Source: CAVSWN01 sp046728115 (GTDB taxonomy: Bacteria > Acidobacteriota > Vicinamibacteria > Vicinamibacterales > CAVVIG01). Taken from it: a DNA stretch of 9,891 nt. This document shows positions 4,549 through 9,891 of the stretch, piece by piece. Each line of letters opens with the position of its first letter. The stretch's first letter is position 1. The notes beneath the pieces are model-generated. The model did not search any database, was not told the origin of the DNA, and was given only the letters and a program-made list of their open reading frames with translations. The stretch lies in assembly GCA_046728115.1 (NCBI GenBank), contig JBKPDW010000464.1, positions 1 through 9,891 of the forward strand, in the 5' to 3' direction. A program made the translations under genes and the position numbers.

Positions 4549-6063
4549 CTAACCCCCAAGCGCTGCCAGTTGCTCGCCGGATCGCTGTTCGATGTCCTTG
4601 TGCAAGCTGTTTCCGTGCGCGTCCATCGTCACGATCGCGGGGAAGTTGTCGAAGGTGAGGTGCCACATTGCTTCAGGCGTGCCGAATTCCAGCAACGACA
4701 CACCATCGACCCTGGTGATCGCACGCGCGTAGAATTGCGCGGCGCCGCCGATGGCGTTCAGGTACACAGCGCCGAACTCTTTCATTGCGGCGAGCGTCTT
4801 GGGGCCCATCCCTCCCTTGCCGATCACGACGCGGACGCCGTAACGTTTGATGATGTCGCCCTGATACGGCTCCTCGCGAATGCTGGTCGTCGGTCCTGCT
4901 GCGGTGACGCGCCACGTGTCGCCTTCCTTTACGACAACGGGACCGCAGTGATAGAGGACCGAGCCGTGCAGATCGACCGGCGGCTCGTGCTTCATCAGAT
5001 ACGAATGCACCGCGTCGCGGCCCGTGAACGCCGGGCCCGACATCAGCACCACGTCGCCGACCCGGAGCGACCGCACCGCCGTCTCGTCGAGCGGGGACTG
5101 CAGCGCGATCTCGCGTCCCGTTCGAGTGAAGCCAGATTGATCGAGCATCGGGACGATCGGATGGGTGGGATCCCGATAAAGCCACCGATCGATGGCCCCG
5201 GTCGTCGCGTTCAGGACCACGCCCAGCCGGCGGAACGCCCAGCAGTCGTACGCCACCGAGACGAAGAAGCTGGCCGGGAGCCGGTTCAGCGCACCGATCT
5301 TGCAGCCGATCAGCGTCACATTGCCGCCGAATCCCATCGTGCCGACCTCGAGGTCGTTTACTTTGGCCATGATCGACGCCTCGAGCTCCGCCAGGCGCGC
5401 GTCCGGGTTGATGTCGTCGAGCGGACGGAACAACTGCTCCTTGGCCTGCGTGTATCCCGACGTGCGATCGCCCCCGATGCACACGCCAACCGCCCCAGGG
5501 GCGCAGCCTTTGCCTTGCGCCTGCCAGACTGCGTGGAGGATGCATTTTCTTACACCGTCGAGCGTCCTGTCGGCGCGTCCCAAATGGGACAGGTCGACCG
5601 GCAGCGAGTACTGCGCGTTGGTGTTCTCGCACCCGCCGCCTTTGAGAATCAGTTTGATTTCGATCTCGTCGCGATCCCATTGTTCGAAATGGATGATCGG
5701 AGTGCCAGGGCCGAGATTGTCGCCGGAGTTAACGCCGGTAATCGAGTCGACGGAATTGGGACGAAGTTTTCCTCGTCGCGTCGCTTCCGCCACGGCCTTG
5801 CGAATCTGCTCTCGCATCCAGATCTGATTCGCGCCGACCGGTGTCTTGATCTCGAACGTCGGCATCCCGGTGTCCTGACAGATCGCACCTTCGCCGTCTG
5901 CGGCAAGATCGATGTTTTGCGCGATGATGTTCAACGCCTGCGCCGATCGCGTGCCGGCCGGCTCGGATACGAGCGCCGTCTTCATCGCGGCACGAACATC
6001 GGGCGGCAAATCCGTCGACGTGCGGATGATGAGTTGGAGCACACTCTCGAAGAACGAATGCAT
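4549..6063 (-). CDS. Class I fumarate hydratase, alpha and beta domains fused
   Basis: A 504-residue, iron-sulfur-dependent fumarase (fumarate + H2O to L-malate) of the TCA cycle. The alpha part (about residues 1-300) carries ICQDTGMPTF with Cys62, GGGCENTNAQYSL, and KGCAPGAVGVCIGGDR with Cys187, matching the FumA ligands Cys105 and Cys224. The third [4Fe-4S] ligand is probably Cys274 in DCWAFRR, with Cys254 an alternative. The beta part (about 318-504) has GPAFTGRDAVH, GPTTSIRE, GKGGMG and a terminal DAHGNSLHKDI. I use the ATG at 6063; a longer reading from 6132 would run through the divergent promoter and the hairpin. Class I enzymes are oxygen-sensitive, so ErpA-dependent assembly fits the neighbourhood. 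The two-subunit form occurs in many bacteria; here both parts are one chain. It could also act on tartrate or methyl-branched substrates. Confidence 0.93.
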   Translation of the reverse strand: MHSFFESVLQLIIRTSTDLPPDVRAAMKTALVSEPAGTRSAQALNIIAQNIDLAADGEGAICQDTGMPTFEIKTPVGANQIWMREQIRKAVAEATRRGKLRPNSVDSITGVNSGDNLGPGTPIIHFEQWDRDEIEIKLILKGGGCENTNAQYSLPVDLSHLGRADRTLDGVRKCILHAVWQAQGKGCAPGAVGVCIGGDRTSGYTQAKEQLFRPLDDINPDARLAELEASIMAKVNDLEVGTMGFGGNVTLIGCKIGALNRLPASFFVSVAYDCWAFRRLGVVLNATTGAIDRWLYRDPTHPIVPMLDQSGFTRTGREIALQSPLDETAVRSLRVGDVVLMSGPAFTGRDAVHSYLMKHEPPVDLHGSVLYHCGPVVVKEGDTWRVTAAGPTTSIREEPYQGDIIKRYGVRVVIGKGGMGPKTLAAMKEFGAVYLNAIGGAAQFYARAITRVDGVSLLEFGTPEAMWHLTFDNFPAIVTMDAHGNSLHKDIEQRSGEQLAALGG

Positions 6064-6069
6064 ACGGGA

Positions 6070-6075
6070 AGTATA
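6070..6075 (-). promoter_or_regulatory. -10 element of the fumarase gene, leaderless spacing
   Basis: On the minus strand TATACT is followed by exactly 6 bases (TCCCGT) and the ATG at 6063, the same geometry as erpA and fdhE. It lies in a perfect 8-base palindrome, AGTATACT (6070-6077). Confidence 0.55.
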
Positions 6076-6077
6076 CT
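6072..6077 (+). promoter_or_regulatory. -10 element of the aspartase gene
   Basis: The other face of the AGTATACT palindrome gives TATACT on the plus strand, predicting a start near 6084 and a leader of about 32-41 bases that consists almost wholly of the hairpin at 6082-6115. No clear -35 is visible. Confidence 0.4.
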
Positions 6078-6081
6078 GACA

Positions 6082-6115
6082 GGATTGGGGACCACGGGGT
6101 AGAGGTCCCCAATCC
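6082..6115. repeat. Perfect 12-bp inverted repeat touching the aspartase start
   Basis: GGATTGGGGACC (6082-6093), a 10-base loop, then GGTCCCCAATCC (6104-6115), immediately followed by the ATG at 6116. In plus-strand RNA this is a very stable hairpin in the leader with no U-tract after it, so it is not a typical terminator. It could mask translation, be a protein site for the divergent pair, or be a dispersed palindromic repeat. Confidence 0.85.
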
Positions 6116-7624
6116 ATGCTCTCTATGCGCACAGAGCGCGATTCGCTGGGCGAGATGAGCGTTCCCGCCGATGCCTACTACGGCATCCAGACAGCGCGCG
6201 CCATAGAAAATTTCCCGATCAGCGGCCTGCGCGCGCCTTCGGATCTCGTTACCGCGACGATTCTCGTCAAGAAAGCCGCCGCCCACGCCAACGTCGAGCT
6301 CGGCCGGCTCGATCCGGAAGTCGGCCGCGCGATCATAGCGGCTGCCGACGAGATCCTCGCCGGCCGTCTGCGCGATCAATTCGTCGTCGATGCTTATCAA
6401 GCCGGCGCGGGCACGTCGCATAACATGAATGCGAATGAGGTGCTCGCAAACCGCGCGTCGGAAATGCTCGGCGAGCCGCGTGGGTCGTACCTCCGCGTGC
6501 ACCCCAACGATCACGTCAACATGGGGCAGTCCACGAACGACGTCTTCCCCACCGCGACGCGGCTCTCGTTGCTGCTCGGCGCTGCACCCCTCGCGGCCGC
6601 CGCGAATGCGCTCGCCGACGGTCTCGCGCGTAAGGCCGACGTCTTCGCGCACATTCTGAAGACCGGACGCACACACCTGCAGGATGCCGTTCCGATCACG
6701 TTCGGACAGGAATTCCGCGGCTACGCAGAATGCGTCCGGCGCGGCGCCGACGATGTTGTGGCGGCGTCGGAGCAGCTGCGGGAGCTGAACATCGGCGCGA
6801 CGGCTGTCGGCACCGGCCTCAACGCCGGCGAGGATTACCGCCGACTCGTCGTCGATCGTCTGGCCCGGTACACAAATCTTCCGCTGAAGCCGGCGGGCAA
6901 CCTGTTTCGCGTGACGCAGAGCATGGGCGACGTGCTTGCCTGCTCCGGTGCCATGCGGCGCCTCGCGGTGGAGGTCGGGAAGATTGCCAGCGATCTGCGG
7001 CTGCTCAGCATGGGTCCGCGCGCGGGACTCTCGGAAATCATATTGCCCGCCGTGCAACCCGGATCGTCGATCATGCCCGGTAAGGTGAACCCCTCGGTTG
7101 CCGAGATGGTCAACCAGGTGTGCTTTCAGGTCATGGGCTGCGACGCGACGATCGCGATGGCATGCGAGGCAGGACAGCTCGAGCTGAACGTGATGATGCC
7201 CGTCATTGCCTGGAACGGGCTCCACGCGTCGACCATCCTGCGCGAAGCGCTGAAAGTGTTTCGGCTGCGCTGCATCGACGGCCTGGAGGCCGACGCCACG
7301 CGTGCTCGTGAACTGCTCGAGCGCAGCACCGCCACTGCCACCGCGCTCAGTCCCCACATCGGCTACGCCGCGACAGCGGACATCGCCAAAGAAGCGATGA
7401 AGACGGGGCGTCCGATCCGCGAGATCGTACTGGACCGCGGCCTGCTGACTCCGAGCCAGCTCGATGAAATCCTGTCCGTCGAGGCGATGACCCGGGGCGG
7501 GATTGTGGGCGCCGGGGGAGCGGGACAGCCAGGAAGGCCGGGAGGGCCAAAAAAAGCACGGCCGCCGTCGAAGGCGCCAGACGCAGAAGAATCTGGCGGG
7601 AAGCGAGCACGGGGTCGCCGATGA
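6116..7624 (+). CDS. Aspartate ammonia-lyase-like enzyme (aspartase/fumarase superfamily)
   Basis: A 502-residue member of the superfamily that interconverts fumarate with aspartate, malate or similar adducts. The N-terminus (LGEMSVPADAYYGIQTARAIENF, abridged here) and EAGQLELNVM (351-360) resemble aspartase. The signature loop GSSIMPGKVNP (316-326) with the catalytic Ser, and NDHVNMGQSTND (131-142), look partly like class II fumarase. GRTHLQDAVP (184-193) supplies the Thr-His of the active site. Aspartase is favoured, because FumC has ASGNFELNV at the 350s position. The enzyme core ends near residue 461; a Gly/Pro/Lys/Arg-rich tail of about 40 residues follows, absent from typical 470-residue homologues. 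ATG at 6116 directly abuts the hairpin; ATG at 6125 gives a more typical N-terminus. It diverges from the class I fumarase, which would consume its fumarate. Confidence 0.85.
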   Translation: MLSMRTERDSLGEMSVPADAYYGIQTARAIENFPISGLRAPSDLVTATILVKKAAAHANVELGRLDPEVGRAIIAAADEILAGRLRDQFVVDAYQAGAGTSHNMNANEVLANRASEMLGEPRGSYLRVHPNDHVNMGQSTNDVFPTATRLSLLLGAAPLAAAANALADGLARKADVFAHILKTGRTHLQDAVPITFGQEFRGYAECVRRGADDVVAASEQLRELNIGATAVGTGLNAGEDYRRLVVDRLARYTNLPLKPAGNLFRVTQSMGDVLACSGAMRRLAVEVGKIASDLRLLSMGPRAGLSEIILPAVQPGSSIMPGKVNPSVAEMVNQVCFQVMGCDATIAMACEAGQLELNVMMPVIAWNGLHASTILREALKVFRLRCIDGLEADATRARELLERSTATATALSPHIGYAATADIAKEAMKTGRPIREIVLDRGLLTPSQLDEILSVEAMTRGGIVGAGGAGQPGRPGGPKKARPPSKAPDAEESGGKRARGRR

Positions 7625-8349
7625 GCTCTCGGACGCTGGTTGCAGCTCTTCTTCTGGTTTACGCGCCCGCGCAGGCCGCGCTTCCGGCTCATCCGGCCCA
7701 ATCGCTCTCCTTTCAATCCAAACCAGAGCGAAAACCGAAACTCTTCGCGCCGCAGGATCTCGGGCTGCTCGAAGGCCCCGATCGCGAGGAATGGCAGAAG
7801 CCGGATCTGATTATGGACGCGCTGCGAATCGCGGAAGGATCGCTCGTCGCGGATCTGGGAGCGGGCGGCGGGTGGTTTTCGGTCCGTCTCGCCCGCCGTG
7901 TCGGGCCCCGCGGGCGCGTGTATGCCGAGGACATTCAATCACAGATGATCGACGCCATCAGAGGCCGGGTCGATCGCGAGAACCTGAACAACGTGACAAC
8001 GGTACTTGGGACGGCAGACGATCCACGGCTGCCGCACAACAGCCTGGATGCTGCGCTGATCGTCGGGTCGTTCCACGAAATGCAGTTCGACGAATCAGGC
8101 AAGCGGCGCGATCCGGTCGTCCTGCTCCAGAACGTGGCACGTTCGCTAAAGGCGCAGGGACGGTTGGGCATTGTTGACTTTCTGCCGGGCGCCGGCGGAC
8201 CGGGTCCCGATCCCGATCAGCGTGTGGATCCGGAGTCGGTGATTCGCGCGGCAGGAGCCGCGGGACTGCAATTCATCTCGCGCGATGAAGTGCCGCCGTT
8301 CGAATTTCTGCTCGTGTTCGGGAAAGCTAGCGGACGCGGGACCCCGTGA
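7621..8349 (+). CDS. Class I SAM-dependent methyltransferase with a signal peptide
   Basis: A 242-residue methyltransferase. Motif I is VADLGAGGGWFS (76-87), the ribose-binding acidic residue is Glu103 or Asp104 in VYAEDIQ, and ADDPRLPHNSLDAALIVGSFHEM (split across 132-154) is the motif II/III region. The first 19 residues look like a secretion signal: Arg at position 4, a hydrophobic core, and a cut after AQA. Similar exported predicted methyltransferases exist in bacteria, but SAM is a cytoplasmic cofactor, so location and substrate are uncertain. An alternative is that the leader is a membrane anchor. The start overlaps the aspartase stop (ATGA), implying translational coupling. The 3' end overlaps the convergent bioY end by 23 bases. 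Confidence 0.85.
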   Translation: MSSRTLVAALLLVYAPAQAALPAHPAQSLSFQSKPERKPKLFAPQDLGLLEGPDREEWQKPDLIMDALRIAEGSLVADLGAGGGWFSVRLARRVGPRGRVYAEDIQSQMIDAIRGRVDRENLNNVTTVLGTADDPRLPHNSLDAALIVGSFHEMQFDESGKRRDPVVLLQNVARSLKAQGRLGIVDFLPGAGGPGPDPDQRVDPESVIRAAGAAGLQFISRDEVPPFEFLLVFGKASGRGTP

Positions 8350-8932
8350 GCCACCACAGGCTTGGCATGACGCCGGCGGCAACGAGCAGCTTCGCGAGAT
8401 CCGCGACGATGAACGGCGTGAAGCCGATTCTGAGCGCGCCTCGGAACCCTTCGACGGGCCGCGTCACGAGCATCAGCCACGTCACGCCACCGGCAAAAAC
8501 GATCGCGAGGCCGCATGCCATCGCGAAGACGGCGGTGAGATACCGGCGATCGAAACCGCGCTCTGCGAGGCGTCCCGCCAGATACGCGGCGAACGGATAC
8601 GCCATCAGGTAACCGCCAGTCGGACCGAGCAGTCGCGCTGCACCTTGCGGAAGCGCGGGCGACGCCGCGAACACCGGGAGCCCCGCGAGACCGAGCGCGA
8701 GATACAACACCTGGCTGGACGCGCCGAGCCGGGCGCCAAGCGCCGCGGCGCCGAGGAGCACCACCATCGGCTGAAATGTGAACGGGACCGGCGTGAACGG
8801 CAGCGGGATGCTGACCTGCGCGGCGATGGCCGTCAGAATAGTGACAAACGCGACCGCGCCTGCCTGTTCGGCGACTCGGAGCGCGCGTGCGTCGGTGCGG
8901 GTCGCGAGCGAGGCAAGCAAAGTAGGCTGCAT
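8327..8932 (-). CDS. bioY: Biotin transporter substrate-binding component BioY
   Basis: A 201-residue, strongly hydrophobic protein with about six membrane segments, the S component of an energy-coupling-factor biotin importer. The family motif GPTGGYLMAYPFAAYLAGR lies near residues 120-138, and the N-terminal loop IPLPFTPVPFTFQ is also typical. BioY alone can take up biotin in some bacteria, or it works with the shared EcfAAT module, which is not in this window. I use the ATG at 8932, giving the normal length; the longer reading from 9166 is antisense to thiD. It diverges from thiD across 18 bases. A TAAGAT hexamer at 8946-8941 on the minus strand ends 8 bases before the ATG and could be a near-leaderless -10. 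No BirA-type operator is obvious. Confidence 0.94.
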   Translation of the reverse strand: MQPTLLASLATRTDARALRVAEQAGAVAFVTILTAIAAQVSIPLPFTPVPFTFQPMVVLLGAAALGARLGASSQVLYLALGLAGLPVFAASPALPQGAARLLGPTGGYLMAYPFAAYLAGRLAERGFDRRYLTAVFAMACGLAIVFAGGVTWLMLVTRPVEGFRGALRIGFTPFIVADLAKLLVAAGVMPSLWWLTGSRVR

Positions 8933-8940
8933 GGACGCGG

Positions 8941-8946
8941 ATCTTA
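8941..8946 (-). promoter_or_regulatory. Possible -10 element of bioY
   Basis: On the minus strand TAAGAT fits TANNNT and ends 8 bases before the bioY ATG, close to the leaderless spacing seen at erpA, fdhE and the fumarase. No -35 seen. Confidence 0.3.
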
Positions 8947-8950
8947 ACGT

Positions 8951-9754
8951 ATGCGCACAGTGCTGACAATTGCCGGCAGCGATCCGAGCGGCGGGGCAGG
9001 CATTCAGGCGGACCTCAAGACATTTGCAGCATTCGGTGTCTTTGGTGCGAGCGCCATCACCGCGGTGACGGTGCAGAACACACTGGGCGTCGAGTCGGTG
9101 TTGCCGCTCGCAGCCGATCTGGTAACCGCGCAGATCGAGGCCGTGGCGAGCGATCTGACGGTTCACGCGACGAAGACCGGCATGCTGGCCACCGCCGCGA
9201 TCGTGGAGGCCGTGATCGCCGCCATTGACGAGCTCGAACTACCGCTCGTCATCGTCGATCCAGTAATTGCCTCGACGGGTGGCGAGCCTCTGCTCGACGT
9301 CGACGGCATAAACGCAATGCGCACCGAGCTTCTCCAGCGCGCACGCGCGGTCACGCCAAATGTTCCGGAAGCCGAAGTGTTGAGCGGGCGGCGCATCCAA
9401 TCGATGGAGGACGCGCGGGAGGCCGCCCGGCGCATCCGCGACATGGGACCACGCGGGGTGGTCATCACCGGCGGCCACGCGCGCGGCGCACGATCGGAAG
9501 TCGTCGATCTGCTGCTCGACGAGAACGACTTTCACGAGTTCGTCACGGCGCGCGTCGATACCCGCTCGACCCATGGCACCGGCTGCACGTACGCCTCGGC
9601 CGTCGCCGCCGGATTGGCACTGGGCAAAGCACTGCCCGAAGCGGCGGCGCAGGCGCAGCGATTCGTCGCCGGCGCCATGGCGCACGCGCCGGCGATCGGC
9701 CGAGGCCGCGGTCCCCTCGATCACTTCTGGGCGAAGCGCGGCGGATCGCTCTAA
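8951..9754 (+). CDS. thiD: Hydroxymethylpyrimidine/phosphomethylpyrimidine kinase ThiD
   Basis: A 267-residue ribokinase-family enzyme that phosphorylates HMP and then HMP-phosphate to HMP-diphosphate for thiamine synthesis, in the cytoplasm. The N-terminal AGSDPSGGAGIQADLKTF (8-25), KTGML (75-79), VDPV (102-105), TPNVPEAE (135-142) and the anion-hole GTGC with catalytic-loop Cys212 (209-212) are all present. The C-terminal AIGRGRGPLDHFW is typical. Length is normal. There is no thiE or thiC fusion, and no TPP riboswitch fits in the 18-base gap to bioY. No Shine-Dalgarno precedes the ATG. Pyridoxal kinase is a less likely alternative. Confidence 0.95.
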   Translation: MRTVLTIAGSDPSGGAGIQADLKTFAAFGVFGASAITAVTVQNTLGVESVLPLAADLVTAQIEAVASDLTVHATKTGMLATAAIVEAVIAAIDELELPLVIVDPVIASTGGEPLLDVDGINAMRTELLQRARAVTPNVPEAEVLSGRRIQSMEDAREAARRIRDMGPRGVVITGGHARGARSEVVDLLLDENDFHEFVTARVDTRSTHGTGCTYASAVAAGLALGKALPEAAAQAQRFVAGAMAHAPAIGRGRGPLDHFWAKRGGSL

Positions 9755-9796
9755 ACACTTTCTAAGCGTGAGATCTTACGGGTTGAAGCAAGTTTT

Positions 9797-9891
9797 TCAG
9801 GCGGCAATGGCGGCCTCCTCGTGGAGTTTCTGGATTTCGAGGTCGAGTTGATCGAGGACGGCGCGAAGCGAGCGCGGCAAGGTGTCGTCCT
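9797..9891 (-). CDS. C-terminal end of an unidentified protein
   Basis: The last 30 codons and a TGA stop of a gene entering from the right edge. The residues end in LDQLDLEIQKLHEEAAIAA, a short heptad-like helix with coiled-coil character. Third codon positions are mostly G or C, like the real genes here, which supports coding. Too short to assign. It is convergent with thiD, 42 bases apart, and no intrinsic terminator is clear between them. Confidence 0.45.
   Translation of the reverse strand, partial: DDTLPRSLRAVLDQLDLEIQKLHEEAAIAA

Noticed and set aside
4570..6102. 510-codon open frame on the plus strand
   Set aside because: It is antisense to the clearly recognisable class I fumarase and has an Arg/Asp/Val-rich shadow composition with no family motif.
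5729..7357. 542-codon open frame on the minus strand
   Set aside because: It runs antisense to the aspartase-like gene and through the divergent promoter; composition is that of a high-GC shadow frame.
8933..8950. TPP riboswitch or biotin operator between bioY and thiD
   Set aside because: The gap is 18 bases, too short for a THI element, and no BirA-like dyad is visible.
8933..9166. N-terminal extension of BioY
   Set aside because: It is antisense to thiD and contains no membrane segments; the ATG at 8932 gives the normal BioY length.
9767..9780. Near-palindrome around AGATCT after thiD as a terminator or operator
   Set aside because: Short with an internal mismatch, and the T5 run lies about 11 bases too far downstream for an intrinsic terminator.

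Overview
The window is a compact, high-GC bacterial chromosome segment with ordinary housekeeping and accessory genes and no phage, CRISPR or intact insertion-sequence content. Gene content (DUF4399 protein, ErpA, FdhE, class I fumarase, ThiD, BioY), very short divergent gaps and octamer-type intergenic repeats suggest an Acidobacteriota-like soil lineage (Vicinamibacteria would be my first guess). That assignment is an inference from impression only; no rRNA or phylogenetic marker is present.

Layout. 1-312 (-): 5' part of an exported DUF4399 protein, with its own promoter and a good Shine-Dalgarno. 466-1643 (-): a two-gene unit with a GTGA overlap, a four-helix membrane protein followed by an ABC-ATPase-fold protein whose nucleotide-binding and hydrolysis motifs are nearly all lost. 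1656-2165 (+): a small SAM methyltransferase, diverging from the membrane gene across 12 bases. 2166-3137 (-): a single ORF fusing a Fur/PerR-type metalloregulator to a rubrerythrin-like diiron domain. 3138-3211: an inverted array of octamer repeats. 3212-3541 (-): erpA, an A-type Fe-S carrier. 3562-4533 (+): fdhE. 4549-6063 (-): a fused class I fumarase, divergent from 6116-7624 (+), an aspartase/fumarase-superfamily enzyme best read as aspartase. 7621-8349 (+): a methyltransferase with a signal peptide, start overlapping the aspartase stop. 8327-8932 (-): bioY. 8951-9754 (+): thiD. 9797-9891 (-): the C-terminal end of an unidentified protein.

How the genes fit together. The centre has an iron/Fe-S/redox theme: a Fur-rubrerythrin fusion (likely sensor plus diiron chemistry in one polypeptide) lies directly downstream of erpA, and erpA diverges from fdhE, whose product matures a metal-dependent enzyme. 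The next block centres on fumarate: aspartase would make fumarate from aspartate, and the O2-sensitive [4Fe-4S] class I fumarase, a plausible ErpA client, would hydrate it to malate. BioY and ThiD are separate vitamin functions (biotin uptake and thiamine pyrimidine phosphorylation).

The most unusual items are the Fur-rubrerythrin fusion, the motif-less ABC protein with its membrane partner, the octamer arrays, and a repeated promoter arrangement in which a -10-like hexamer ends exactly 6 bases before the ATG (erpA, fdhE, fumarase). That arrangement predicts leaderless mRNAs. Most genes here lack a visible Shine-Dalgarno, which agrees with it.
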